DNA of 64,000 nt from CBDCGJ01 sp965216645 (GCA_965216645.1 CBDCGJ010000045.1:40692-104691), one strand, 5' to 3'; counted from the stretch's first letter, positions 26,126 through 35,377 are shown. The notes: generated by a model not told the origin, from the sequence alone. Program-made: numbers and translations.

Positions 26126-26947
26126 TTACGTACCAACCTTCAAATGGGTGGTCAGGCCGCGCAGACAAGCGATCGTGCTCAACGGCGTCAGTTTGCCGGT
26201 CGCGGGATTCTCTTCCGTTGGAATGCCTTCGATGGTCATATCGAAGCGGGTGGAATCGCTATCAACGCGGATCCGGTGCGTATTACGGGTCACCGCCGGA
26301 TCGGCCCAGATTTCGATGCGGGTGCGGTCCGGGCCGATGCCCGCCAGGCTCAAGGCAACGGCGACATTGACATTGGCGGGAAACCCCTTGATGGCGTCCC
26401 GCGCGCTGCCTTCGAACAACCGCATCGGCTCGACCAGGGTGTCCATGTCCCAACCGTTTTCCACGACCAATGGTGCCGTTTTCAGGCCGGCCGGCGGTTT
26501 TCGTGTGACGATAGAGGCCTCGTTGATGTTGCCTTCCGCTGCCGCGCGGACGGCATCAAGGCCGAGGAGGGCACCGGTCGGGACCATGATACGGGCCCCC
26601 GTTTCCTTTGCCAGATCGACAAGATCCCAATGATCCAGCAGGGCGCCCACGCTCAAGGGCATGAAGATGCGGCCGGATTTAATCGCCGGTTCGGCGACGG
26701 CGCGGAACGTGGCAGCCGGAGTACACTCGACAATAACATCCGCCTGATCGGCCAATGAACCGATGTCGACAATGCGCGGGGGAACGGTGAAATCGTCGGT
26801 TCGGCGGGCGGCTTTCTCCCGATCGCGAACCGAGATTGCGTTTAGGGCGAGGCCGGGTATCCCGGCATCAAGAGCGCGGGCGACCTGTAGACCGATCGCG
26901 CCCAGGCCAGCGATGGCGACACGGTAGGTGTTGTTATTCTCGGTCAC
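26126..26947 (-). CDS. nadX: L-aspartate dehydrogenase-like protein
   Basis: A 273-residue NAD(P)-dependent enzyme of the aspartate dehydrogenase family (DUF108). The N-terminal Rossmann motif is VAIAGLGAIGLQVA; ADVIVECTPAATFRAVAE and IMVPTGALLGLDAVRAA are family stretches, and the central FPANVNVAVALSLAGIGPD covers the catalytic His-containing region of homologues (here NVNVAVA). It could make iminoaspartate for NAD synthesis or work in aspartate use; no nadA or nadC is nearby. It ends 19 bases before the HD-GYP gene on the same strand and is divergent from hyuA. Confidence 0.8.
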   Translation of the reverse strand: MTENNNTYRVAIAGLGAIGLQVARALDAGIPGLALNAISVRDREKAARRTDDFTVPPRIVDIGSLADQADVIVECTPAATFRAVAEPAIKSGRIFMPLSVGALLDHWDLVDLAKETGARIMVPTGALLGLDAVRAAAEGNINEASIVTRKPPAGLKTAPLVVENGWDMDTLVEPMRLFEGSARDAIKGFPANVNVAVALSLAGIGPDRTRIEIWADPAVTRNTHRIRVDSDSTRFDMTIEGIPTEENPATGKLTPLSTIACLRGLTTHLKVGT

Positions 26948-27018
26948 GGCGTGAAGCTCCCTCTATGCCCCGTCGGATTGCCCATTATAATACCGCCGGC
27001 TCAAGAGAGGAGACGACA

Positions 27019-29034
27019 ATGCGTGTGGGTGTCGAAGTCGGCGGAACCTTTACCGATTTAGTCGGTATCGATGACGGCAAAGTGGTGATTTCAAAAGTGC
27101 CCAGCACACCGGCGCAGCCGGATGACGGCGCCCTGACGGCAATACAGGCGGCCGAAATCGGATTGGCGCGGATCGACGATCTCGTCCACGGTTCGACTGT
27201 GGCAACTAACGCCATTCTTGAGCGCAAGGGGGCCCGCGTTGCCTTTCTCGTGACCAAGGGCTTTCGCGACATCCTTTTTCTGCAACGCCATAACCGCAGC
27301 CGAATTTATGATCTGTTCTACAAGAAGCCGGAGCCGGTGGTTCGGCGGCGGGATATTCTGGAAATCCCCGAACGCATCGGTCCTCATGGCGACATTATCG
27401 AACCTCTGGACGAAACGGCGGTCCGGGCGCAGTTGGACGAATTCCTGTCCCGGGAAAACTATGCGGCGGTCGCCATCTGCCTCTTGAACGGATACGCCAA
27501 TCCGCAACACGAAAGAAAACTGTCCGATATATTATCTGAAAAATATCAAAATATTAGCGTGACATGTTCGTCTGATGTGACACGTGAGTTCCGGGAATAT
27601 GAACGGGCGTCGACCACCACGTTAGCGGCCTATGTGCAGCCGGTGATCGACGGCTATCTGAAGCGCTTCGAACGGAACCTGGCGGCGGGAGAGTTCGGCG
27701 GCCGTTTCTCCATCATGCAGTCGAATGGGGGACGCATCCCGGCCCAGGCGATGGGGCGGAACGCAATCACGTCGCTCTTCTCCGGCCCCGCCGCCGGCGT
27801 CATGGGTGCGCTCCGGCAAGCGGCGCAGTCGGGGTTCGACAATATCATCACCCTGGATATGGGGGGCACCAGCACGGATGTCTGTCTGATCGCCGACGGC
27901 AAACCGGCCTTGTCCAGCGAAACTCAGGTCGACGGTTTACCGATCCGGACGCCGATCCTCGATATCGTCACGGTGGGTGCCGGCGGTGGCTCGCTATGCT
28001 GGATCGATGATGGCGGCATGCCCCGTGTCGGCCCGGAAAGCGCCGGCGCGGCGCCGGGTCCGGCCTGCTATGGCCGCGGTGGCAGCGAACCAACCGTAAC
28101 CGATGCCCATATGATCCGCGGCAGCATCCGCGCGGATGCCTTTTTGGGCGGCCGCATGTCTGTGGACGCAGCGGCCTCCGAAGCCGTTTTCTCGAATTTC
28201 GCGGCGCATTTCGGGCAGTCTCTGGCGGAAGCGTCCGATAACGCCATCCGCATCGCCGATAGCAATATCGTCCGCGCCATCCAGCTGGTGTCGACGGAAC
28301 GGGGGCGCGACCCGCGCGACTATGTACTGGTCCCCTTCGGCGGCGCCGGCCCGCTCCACGCCGCCCGGGTGGCGGAGGAATTGGGCATCGGCACCATTGT
28401 CGTACCGCCCAATGCCGGCGTGCTTTCGGCATACGGCCTGCTGGCCTCCGACTATGTGGCATACGAAACGCGGACGCGGAAAGTGCCCGTGGATGACACG
28501 GCATCGGACGTCGTCAAGCAACTGTTTGCCGAAATGGAGCGGGAAGCGGCCGAGGAATTCGCCACCCTTGGCGTTACCGGCGACATCGCCTTCACCTACA
28601 GTCTGGAGATGCGCTTCGTCGGCCAGGCCTTCGAGGTGGCGGTCGCGTTTTCCGCCGAAGATATCGAAAATCTGGATCGAGATCTGCTCATGTCACGCTT
28701 CGACGATGCCCATCACCGCGTTTTTGCCTTTGGCGAATCCGGATTGTCGAAGGCCGAAATCGTGTCCTTCCGTCTCGGCGCGGCGGCGCCTCAGGGCGGC
28801 GTGCCGCCGCTGAGCTATGCCGGCGGGGCCGGCGACGGCGCGGGAATGACGAAGGTGTTCGATCGGGGGGCATGGCAAGACTTCGGCCTCAAGACCCGCG
28901 GCGACATCGCCAATGACGAGAATGTGGCCGGTCCATTGCTGATCGAAGACGAACATGCCACGATCTTCGTGCCGGCCGGTTGGCGGGTCCGGCGCGACGA
29001 CCATGACAATCTGATCCTGCGGCAAGAGGCCTGA
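27019..29034 (+). CDS. hyuA: Hydantoinase/oxoprolinase family protein, subunit A
   Basis: A 671-residue ATP-dependent hydantoinase/5-oxoprolinase/acetone carboxylase beta-type subunit. Actin-like ATPase motifs are VEVGGTFTDLVGI, HGSTVATNAILERKGA, LDMGGTSTDVCLI and FGGAGPLHA. With HyuB it opens cyclic amides or carboxylates ketones using ATP; the substrate is not specified by sequence. ATG 27019 follows AGAGGAG. hyuB starts 62 bases downstream, across a 14-bp tandem repeat. Confidence 0.92.
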   Translation: MRVGVEVGGTFTDLVGIDDGKVVISKVPSTPAQPDDGALTAIQAAEIGLARIDDLVHGSTVATNAILERKGARVAFLVTKGFRDILFLQRHNRSRIYDLFYKKPEPVVRRRDILEIPERIGPHGDIIEPLDETAVRAQLDEFLSRENYAAVAICLLNGYANPQHERKLSDILSEKYQNISVTCSSDVTREFREYERASTTTLAAYVQPVIDGYLKRFERNLAAGEFGGRFSIMQSNGGRIPAQAMGRNAITSLFSGPAAGVMGALRQAAQSGFDNIITLDMGGTSTDVCLIADGKPALSSETQVDGLPIRTPILDIVTVGAGGGSLCWIDDGGMPRVGPESAGAAPGPACYGRGGSEPTVTDAHMIRGSIRADAFLGGRMSVDAAASEAVFSNFAAHFGQSLAEASDNAIRIADSNIVRAIQLVSTERGRDPRDYVLVPFGGAGPLHAARVAEELGIGTIVVPPNAGVLSAYGLLASDYVAYETRTRKVPVDDTASDVVKQLFAEMEREAAEEFATLGVTGDIAFTYSLEMRFVGQAFEVAVAFSAEDIENLDRDLLMSRFDDAHHRVFAFGESGLSKAEIVSFRLGAAAPQGGVPPLSYAGGAGDGAGMTKVFDRGAWQDFGLKTRGDIANDENVAGPLLIEDEHATIFVPAGWRVRRDDHDNLILRQEA

Positions 29035-29039
29035 GACGA

Positions 29040-29085
29040 GGGGCCTGAAACAAGGGGCCTGAAACAAGGGGCCTGAAACAAGGGG
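29040..29085 (+). repeat. 14-bp tandem repeat between hyuA and hyuB
   Basis: Three perfect copies of GGGGCCTGAAACAA (29040-29053, 29054-29067, 29068-29081) are followed by a partial GGGG copy. A diverged unit overlaps the hyuA stop. Each unit holds a purine-rich AAGGGG-like stretch that could pair with 16S rRNA, and copy number would set the distance between the two genes. Confidence 0.9.
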
Positions 29086-29096
29086 ATTGAGCCATT

Positions 29097-30779
29097 ATGA
29101 ACGAGCAAACATCAGTCGATCCGGTCGATCAGGCCGTCATTTCCAACGGTTTGATCGCGGCGGCGGCGGAAATGGGTGTGAAGCTGGTGCGGTCCGCCTA
29201 TTCGCCGATCGTGCGGGAAGCCAATGACGCCTCCGCCGCCTTGCTGGACAAGTTCGGCAATGTGGTGGCTCAGGCCGAGCTGATCCCCATGCAACTCGGC
29301 CCGATCAGCGCCACGTTCCGCGCCTGCGCCGACCGGTTCCCGCCGGAAACCCTGGTCGACGGCGATTTCTATATCAACAACGATCCCTTCCAGGGCGGCC
29401 AGCATATTCAGGACGTTTTTCTGTTTTCGCCGATCTTTTATGAGGGGCAATTGGTCGGTTTTTCGGCCACGGTGGCCCATCACCTGGATCTCGGCGGCGG
29501 CGCGCCGGGCTTGAACATGGATGCGAGCGACGTGCATCAGGAGGGGCTGATCTTCCCGCCGAGCAAATACAATCTTGAACACGATTGGAAGGGCGGCCCC
29601 CTGGAGCGTTTGATCGCCGCCAACATCCGCGTCCCACGTCAGACCATCGGCGATTTCAACGCCCAGTTCGCGGCCAACTCCATCGGCGCCGACCGGGTCA
29701 TCGACCTATGCCGTAAATACGGCGCCGACACGGTGACGGCCGCCATGGCGGAATTGCTGGCCTATTCGGAACGGCGCATGCGGGCGGCCATCGCCGAAGC
29801 GCCGAACGGCATCTATTACGGCGAGGACCAGCTCGACGACGATGGGATCAGTGATGAGCCGCTGCCGGTGCGGGCCAAGGTGACGATCGATGGCGACAAG
29901 GTTCTGATCGATTACGAGGGCAGCGCCGAACAGGTGAAAACCAATATCAATTGCCCCTTCGCCTCTACCGTCGCCGCGGCTTTGAGCTGCGTGAAATCGG
30001 TGCTGACCAGTCCGGACATTCCCTATAACGAAGGCTCCAAACGGCCGATCGAGGTGACCGCGCCGTATGGCAGCATGATGAATCCGAAACCGCCGGCACC
30101 GGTGCGGGCCCGCATGTTGTCCGGCTACCGCGCTTTCAACGCGGTGATGAAGGCGCTTGCGCAAGCGGTGCCCGACAAAGTGATCGCCGCCGGTTTTGAC
30201 AGCACCGAACCGATCTGTCTCTCCAAACTGAAACCCGGCGGCTACGACATCTATCTGGAGATCTTCGGCGGCGGTTACGGCGCGGGCGCGCAGAGCGACG
30301 GCTGCGACGCGGTCGACAGCCCCTTGTCCAACTGCGGCAACGTGCCGATCGAAGCCATCGATATGGAACACGATTTCTTCCGGGTCGAGGAATATAGCCT
30401 GATCCCGGATACGGGCGGCCCCGGTCAGTTTCGCGGCGGCCTCGGATTCCGACGCGCCTATCGCGTGTTGAGTGACGACGTCTCCTTCGCCAGCTACTCC
30501 GACCGCTTCACCATGGCGCCGGAGGGATTGTTCGGCGGTGAGGAGGGGGCAAAAGCCGCCACCTCGGTCTGGCGCGATGGCGAGGAAATCGTCCTTGGCT
30601 CGAAGGTGAGTTTTCCCCTGAAGAAGGGCGACCTGCTGGTCACCAGCACAGGGGGTGGCGCCGGCTATGGACCGGCCGCGGCCCGACGGACCGAAGATAT
30701 CCGCCGCGACTTGGACGATGGATTCGTCTCGCCCGATGCGGTACAGCGCGATTACCGGACAGCGGATGCGGCGGAGTAA
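29097..30779 (+). CDS. hyuB: Hydantoinase/oxoprolinase family protein, subunit B
   Basis: A 560-residue HyuB-type subunit, partner of HyuA. Family stretches are VDQAVISNGLIAAAAEMG, INNDPFQGGQHIQDVF, VAHHLDLGGGAPG and the Gly-rich LEIFGGGYGAGAQSDG near the C-terminal third. The two subunits together perform ATP-dependent ring opening or carboxylation in the cytoplasm. An SDR and a phytanoyl-CoA dioxygenase homologue follow closely (6 and 18 bases), so a four-gene operon is likely. Confidence 0.92.
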   Translation: MNEQTSVDPVDQAVISNGLIAAAAEMGVKLVRSAYSPIVREANDASAALLDKFGNVVAQAELIPMQLGPISATFRACADRFPPETLVDGDFYINNDPFQGGQHIQDVFLFSPIFYEGQLVGFSATVAHHLDLGGGAPGLNMDASDVHQEGLIFPPSKYNLEHDWKGGPLERLIAANIRVPRQTIGDFNAQFAANSIGADRVIDLCRKYGADTVTAAMAELLAYSERRMRAAIAEAPNGIYYGEDQLDDDGISDEPLPVRAKVTIDGDKVLIDYEGSAEQVKTNINCPFASTVAAALSCVKSVLTSPDIPYNEGSKRPIEVTAPYGSMMNPKPPAPVRARMLSGYRAFNAVMKALAQAVPDKVIAAGFDSTEPICLSKLKPGGYDIYLEIFGGGYGAGAQSDGCDAVDSPLSNCGNVPIEAIDMEHDFFRVEEYSLIPDTGGPGQFRGGLGFRRAYRVLSDDVSFASYSDRFTMAPEGLFGGEEGAKAATSVWRDGEEIVLGSKVSFPLKKGDLLVTSTGGGAGYGPAAARRTEDIRRDLDDGFVSPDAVQRDYRTADAAE

Positions 30780-30785
30780 GCGGGA

Positions 30786-31493
30786 ATGAGCGATCAACAA
30801 CCCCACTGTCTGGTCATCGGCGTCGGTGCCGGCACGGGCCTCGCCTGTGCCCGCAAGTTCGTGGCCGAGGGTTACAAGGTCTCCATGATCGCCCGCCATG
30901 CGGCGCGGCTGCAAAGCTTCGCCGACGATTTGCCCGGCAGCTTCGCCTATCCGACCGACATCACCGACATTGACGGCTTCCGAACGACGCTGGAGCGGAT
31001 CGGAGAAGAGCAGGGCATGCCCTCGGTCGTCATCTACAATGCCTCGCTCGCGACCTTCGCGCCGTATACGGAACTCGATCCGGCGGATTTCGAACGGAAT
31101 TTCCGCGCCAACACCACAGGCTTGCTCGTGTCGGCGCAGGTTTATGCGCCCGCCATGGTCGAGGCCGGGCAGGGGGCGATCATTGTCACCGGCAATACCG
31201 CGGCCTTGCGCGGTGTCCCCCGCTTCGTCGGTTTCGCACCGACCAAGGCCTCGCAACGCATTCTGTCCGAAAGCCTGGCCCGCGAGTTGGGGCCGAAGGG
31301 CGTCCATATCGCCTATTTGATCATCGATGCCATGATCGACATGCCTTGGGTGCGCAAGCGCAATCCCGACGCCGCCGATGAAGATTACGCCAAACCCGAC
31401 GACATCGCCGCCGAGGTCTATCACACCGCCCATCAACCGAAGTCCACCTGGTCCTCCCTGGTGCAAATCCGGCCATTCAAGGAAAAATGGTAG
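30786..31493 (+). CDS. SDR-like protein with altered catalytic residues
   Basis: A 235-residue Rossmann-fold protein of the SDR superfamily. The glycine motif is VIGVGAGTGLACARKF and the equivalent of NNAG reads YNASLA. At the usual Tyr-x3-Lys site it has F-A-P-T-K (GFAPTKASQ), so the catalytic Tyr is replaced by Phe, and the usual Ser position lies in VTGNTAAL. It could be a subgroup with a different mechanism or a non-catalytic partner. It lies 6 bases after hyuB and 18 before the dioxygenase gene. Confidence 0.75.
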   Translation: MSDQQPHCLVIGVGAGTGLACARKFVAEGYKVSMIARHAARLQSFADDLPGSFAYPTDITDIDGFRTTLERIGEEQGMPSVVIYNASLATFAPYTELDPADFERNFRANTTGLLVSAQVYAPAMVEAGQGAIIVTGNTAALRGVPRFVGFAPTKASQRILSESLARELGPKGVHIAYLIIDAMIDMPWVRKRNPDAADEDYAKPDDIAAEVYHTAHQPKSTWSSLVQIRPFKEKW

Positions 31494-31511
31494 GAGAGAA
31501 AGGATATACTC

Positions 31512-32402
31512 ATGACCCCGGAAGAAATCCTGCAGGAACCAGCCCGCATACTGTCCGATGCGCAGCGCCGGCAATATTTCGACGAAGGCTTCACGGTTGT
31601 CGAGAATTTCGCGCCCGCTGAAATTCTGGCCGAATTGCAAGAGGTGACGCAAGATTTCGTGGAACAGAGCCGTCAGGTCTCCGAAAGTGGCGACGTCTTC
31701 GATATCGGACCCGGCCATAGCGCTGAAACGCCGGTGCTGCGGCGGCTGAAACAGCCGGACGTTCGCCATGACGCCTATTGGCGCTTCGCCACCGGCATCG
31801 TGGCCGATGCGGCGGCGGATTTGGTGGGGCCGAACGTGGTCTTCCACCATTCCAAATTGAATTTCAAATGGTATGACGAAACGGACCAGGTGAAGTGGCA
31901 TCAGGACATCCAATTCTTCCCGCATACCAACTACAATGTGCTGACCATCGGCTGTTACCTGGAAGATACGGACCTGAGTAACGGCGCGCTGGCGGTTCTC
32001 CCCGGCAGCCATAACGGTCCGCTATACGATCAATACGGTGCGGATGGAACTTGGGTCGGGCATCTTAATGACGAAGACAGCGACGGCATCGATATGGACC
32101 AAGCGGTCTATCTGACGGCGCCGGCGGGTTCGATCACCATCCACAATTGCCGCACGCTGCATTACTCACCGAGCAGCAAGTCGCCGAAGCCCCGGCCGTT
32201 GCTGCTGAATTGCTACGCCGCCAGCGATGCCAAGCCCTACACGCCGCACCCGGATCCCTCGACCCGCAGCAATCTGATCGTGCGCGGGGAGGCGGTGCGC
32301 TGGGCCCATCACGATCCGCGGCCCTGTCTGATCCCGCCCGATTGGTCCGGCGGCTATAGCTCCATCTACGCTGCTCAGGCCGGCGAAGACGGCGACGATT
32401 AG
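31512..32402 (+). CDS. Phytanoyl-CoA dioxygenase (PhyH) family protein
   Basis: A 296-residue Fe(II)/2-oxoglutarate oxygenase of the PhyH family. The iron facial triad is His and Asp in KWHQDIQFFPH and the distal His in ITIHNCRTLHYS; LAVLPGSHNGPLYD is a family hallmark. Such enzymes hydroxylate CoA esters or free small molecules. The ribosome site is AGAGAAAGGA upstream. It closes the hyuA-hyuB-SDR operon and ends 6 bases before a convergent enolase-superfamily gene. Confidence 0.87.
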   Translation: MTPEEILQEPARILSDAQRRQYFDEGFTVVENFAPAEILAELQEVTQDFVEQSRQVSESGDVFDIGPGHSAETPVLRRLKQPDVRHDAYWRFATGIVADAAADLVGPNVVFHHSKLNFKWYDETDQVKWHQDIQFFPHTNYNVLTIGCYLEDTDLSNGALAVLPGSHNGPLYDQYGADGTWVGHLNDEDSDGIDMDQAVYLTAPAGSITIHNCRTLHYSPSSKSPKPRPLLLNCYAASDAKPYTPHPDPSTRSNLIVRGEAVRWAHHDPRPCLIPPDWSGGYSSIYAAQAGEDGDD

Positions 32403-32408
32403 GTATCG

Positions 32409-33503
32409 TTAGGGGACCGCGTAGTCCTTCAGCACGTTCGGATCCGGATCCTGGCCCAAACCCGGGCCGTCGGGGGCGCGGAATGAGCCGTCAACCGCGT
32501 CGGCGGCGCCGGGTAGGGGATAAGCCTCAAGATCGAGATAGAAGCGTTCGATCAGGGTGTCCTCCCGCATTGCCGTGGCGAGGTGCAGGCTGGCTAGAAA
32601 ACCGGGTCCGAAATAGGGGCAGTGGGGAATAACCGTACTGCCGGAATCTTCCGCCATCGTCGCGATTTTCCAGGCTTCGGTAATGCCGCCGACTTTGGTG
32701 ACGCTGGGTTGCGCGAAACTCACCGCGGAACAGAGAAACATTTGCTCGAATTCCATGGCCGTGCAGGCATTTTCGCCGGCCGCCAGCGGGATGCCGCATT
32801 CGACCTCCAACACGGACAAAGCTTCGTAATCCTCCGGTGGAAAAATCGGCTCCTCCAGCCAATAAAGATCGTAAGGCTTCATCTGCTTCGCCATGTCCAG
32901 CGCTTCCATAGGCGTCCAGGGACAATTTGTATCGACCATGAGCGGTACGCCATCCCCCATCGCCTCCCGAGCGGCTGCGACCTCCGCAATGCCGATTTCG
33001 TGCAATTTGACGTAGCCGTAGCCTTGATCCAGCGCCTTGCGGCTGGTTGCGCCAACCAATTCCGGATCGGCATACTTGAACAGACTGGCATAGCCGGGGA
33101 TGTCCTTCGGCGTCTGGCCGCCGAGCAGGGCGTAAACGGGCTTATCGGCCGCCTTGCCGACGATATCCCAGAGCGCGATATCGATCCCGCTGATGGCGAA
33201 GATGGTGATGCCGTAGCGGCCCCAAAGGTGGTTTTCCTGCTGCAAGCGGTGATTGATGGCGGCGATATCCGTGGCGTCGGCGCCGATCAGACTGGGGGCG
33301 ATGACCTGCTCGACCATCGCCCGGGTCGCCGGCGCGGCGCCGTAACCGAAGGCGTCGCCCCAGCCGCTGATCCCCGCATCCGTATCCACCCGCAGAAAGA
33401 CATAGTCCAGGGTCGGCCATTCTCGGCCGCTCAACTGACGGCTTTCCCCGCCATGTTCGAAGGGGATGCTGAGACAGACGGTTTCGATATTTTCGATTTT
33501 CAA
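32409..33503 (-). CDS. Mandelate racemase/muconate lactonizing enzyme family protein
   Basis: A 364-residue enolase-superfamily enzyme. The N-terminal capping domain is followed by a TIM barrel with the acid/base pair region GYGYVKLHEIG (K-x-H rather than K-x-K) and metal ligands in MVDTNCPW, WLEEPIFPPED and AAGENACTAME. These enzymes abstract the proton alpha to a carboxylate, for example sugar acid dehydratases or racemases. A TTG start at 33503 is preferred because GGGAGG lies 7 bases before it. It faces the hyuAB operon, and its substrate may be related to that pathway. Confidence 0.85.
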   Translation of the reverse strand: MKIENIETVCLSIPFEHGGESRQLSGREWPTLDYVFLRVDTDAGISGWGDAFGYGAAPATRAMVEQVIAPSLIGADATDIAAINHRLQQENHLWGRYGITIFAISGIDIALWDIVGKAADKPVYALLGGQTPKDIPGYASLFKYADPELVGATSRKALDQGYGYVKLHEIGIAEVAAAREAMGDGVPLMVDTNCPWTPMEALDMAKQMKPYDLYWLEEPIFPPEDYEALSVLEVECGIPLAAGENACTAMEFEQMFLCSAVSFAQPSVTKVGGITEAWKIATMAEDSGSTVIPHCPYFGPGFLASLHLATAMREDTLIERFYLDLEAYPLPGAADAVDGSFRAPDGPGLGQDPDPNVLKDYAVP

Positions 33504-33600
33504 TTTGGCCTCCCAACATGTGAGAGAACAATGTTTCACGGCTTGCGGTCATGGAGCAAGCGCCGCAATATGCGCGTCACTGCATGACGAGGCCGCGCCC

Positions 33601-34173
33601 ATGGAAATGACCGAATCTCAACAGAGCTATCTTTTGATTGCGATCGCGCTGGTGGCGTTGTTTTTCATGATCCGCGGCAAATCCGTGAAATCCCTGTTGC
33701 GGGACGCGACGGAGCAAACCAATCTTGGCCACCATTCCTCCGCTGCCAGAGCCTATGAAATCGCGGCGGAAAAAAGCGCGCGCAAGGACAGTAGGGAAGC
33801 GGCGCGATTATACAATGAGGCGGGGAACAGCTGGATGAACGCGGACCGGCCCGCCGCCGCGCTTTTCGCCTATCGTCAAAGCTTGGATTTCTACGCTAGG
33901 GGCGGGTGGGAGCCGGACGATATTCACGCCGGTATCACGGAAAATCTGACGGTCGCCGAGACCCGCGCCGCGCCGGGCGGCCCGGCGGCGGAGCAGGAAG
34001 AGGAGCGTCGCCGTGGGCTGTCAAAGCATTTGGATTTACTGCGTCGCGGGGTTCTGTTCGGTGGCCTGATCGCGGTATATCTGGCGATCAACTTCTTTGC
34101 CATCAGCTATTGGTGGTTACTCGCCCCCTTCGCCGCCTCCATGGTCGTACATTGGCAGGCGGAAAAGCTTTAG
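33601..34173 (+). CDS. Membrane protein with TPR-like helices, function unknown
   Basis: A 190-residue protein not recognised by name. It has an N-terminal membrane segment (SYLLIAIALVALFFMIRG), a helical TPR-like middle (SAARAYEIAAEKSARKDS, AARLYNEAGNSWMN, AAALFAYRQSLDFYARG), a charged linker and two C-terminal hydrophobic segments (GVLFGGLIAVYLAINFFAI, YWWLLAPFAASMVV). It may scaffold other proteins at the inner membrane. It is divergent from the enolase-superfamily gene, and repeat copy 3 follows its stop after one base. Confidence 0.7.
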   Translation: MEMTESQQSYLLIAIALVALFFMIRGKSVKSLLRDATEQTNLGHHSSAARAYEIAAEKSARKDSREAARLYNEAGNSWMNADRPAAALFAYRQSLDFYARGGWEPDDIHAGITENLTVAETRAAPGGPAAEQEEERRRGLSKHLDLLRRGVLFGGLIAVYLAINFFAISYWWLLAPFAASMVVHWQAEKL

Positions 34174-34174
34174 C

Positions 34175-34511
34175 GAGCTGCTGAAAAAATCAATCGAAAA
34201 TAAACTCGTTATAAACTCTGATGTGTCACCGCCAATTCTGTCATCCCGGAATCGCCGCGGGTGATATCCGGGATCGCCCCAAACACCGCGCCTGCGACGA
34301 TCCCGGCGCTCCGCTTCGCTACGGCCCGGATGACGGACCAATCGCTGTCATCCCGGACAAGCGTAGCGCGATCCGGGATCTTGGGCAGAATGGAGCAAGC
34401 TGTTGAAACGACGCACTATTCTGTCCGAGATACCGGATAAAGGCTTCGCCTTTTCCGGTATGACAGCGAATGCAATTGGGCCGGTGTCGACTTTTTCAAC
34501 GGCCTGATAGG
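34175..34511. repeat. MITE-like repeat, copy 3 (composite)
   Basis: About 335 bp fill the whole gap between convergent genes. The left end is GAGCTGCTGAAAAAATCAATCG and the right end CTTTTTCAACGGCCTGATAG, a diverged inverted repeat. The shared core (34346-34470) has both palindromes of copies 1 and 2. An additional palindromic block (about 34240-34335, TGTCATCCCGGAATCGCC ... GGCCCGGATGAC) is inserted in the left half, a second repeat type nested in the first. No open frame of interest lies here. Confidence 0.82.
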
Positions 34512-34519
34512 GAAAAAGC

Positions 34520-35377
34520 TCAATCGCCGCCCAGGGCATAGCTGACGATGCGCCAGTTTCCGGCCTCTCGGCCGAAACAGAAACCCGGCTCATAAGGCGC
34601 GACGGCAAAACCGGCCGCAACCCACCCTTCATAGCCAGCGGGAAAGGCGGTTTCCGGGTTCCAATGCGGACGTTGATAAACACCCGTTTTCGGGTCTTGG
34701 CGTAGCGGCGTGATTTGAATCCATTGTTGTTGTTGGGGCGACTTCATATCGGCGACCTTGGGGACGATATCTACCCAATGTCGCCAAACGACGTTGCGGG
34801 TGAGCTCGGCGACGACAGGGGCGTCCGTCGTGGGTTTGTCGCGCATGCGGACATTGGCGCCGGCGATGAAACCCAAACGGTCGCGAATCACGAGCTTTTG
34901 CAGATCGTCGACCGGTTGATCGTCCGACAGCCGATAAATCTGCCGAGCCAGTGCTTCGATGTCGACGGGCAGGTCCGCAACCGGACCGCAGCCGGTTTTA
35001 TGATCGATGTGGCGCAAGCTAACGGTGAGCTGGCTCCAAAACTGCCGTTCCCCAATATGACGGCGGAAATCTTCGAGCAACGCCGTGAACGCAGCTTTAC
35101 CTTTGCTTGAGTAAATTCCGCCAAAGTCGCGTTTTATAACAAATTTATTGGATACGTATTTGAGTGAATTTTTCAAATTCAAGGTATGTGCAACATTCAA
35201 CAATCTGTCTCGGAACTCAACCCAGCCCTTCGGGCCCGTGAATGTTGGCGGCGATACCGTGACATCGACAAAGTTTTGCGCGCGCAGCGATGTCGCGGTT
35301 GTACCAGTCCAAACGACGACAAGGCCAAGAACGATCGCCAAACGGGCGAGACGCGGCAGCATCGATGAAGGGGTCAT
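34520..35377 (-). CDS. Exported protein with SH3-like region
   Basis: A 285-residue exported protein. A signal peptide (LARLAIVLGLVVVWTGTTAT, cleavage near SLRAQ) is followed by an uncharacterised domain with a Cys pair region (HKTGCGPVADLP) and then a bacterial SH3-like stretch, GANVRMRDKPTTDAPVVAEL ... EGWVAAGF, which often binds cell wall peptides. The function is unknown. Its ATG overlaps the stop of the rhodanese gene (ATGA), so the two are coupled. Its end adjoins repeat copy 3. Confidence 0.75.
   Translation of the reverse strand: MTPSSMLPRLARLAIVLGLVVVWTGTTATSLRAQNFVDVTVSPPTFTGPKGWVEFRDRLLNVAHTLNLKNSLKYVSNKFVIKRDFGGIYSSKGKAAFTALLEDFRRHIGERQFWSQLTVSLRHIDHKTGCGPVADLPVDIEALARQIYRLSDDQPVDDLQKLVIRDRLGFIAGANVRMRDKPTTDAPVVAELTRNVVWRHWVDIVPKVADMKSPQQQQWIQITPLRQDPKTGVYQRPHWNPETAFPAGYEGWVAAGFAVAPYEPGFCFGREAGNWRIVSYALGGD

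Noticed and set aside
29706..32012. 768-codon leftward open frame opposite hyuB, the SDR and the PhyH gene
   Set aside because: It is antisense to three genes with clear family motifs and has no recognisable domain; such mirror frames are common at high GC.
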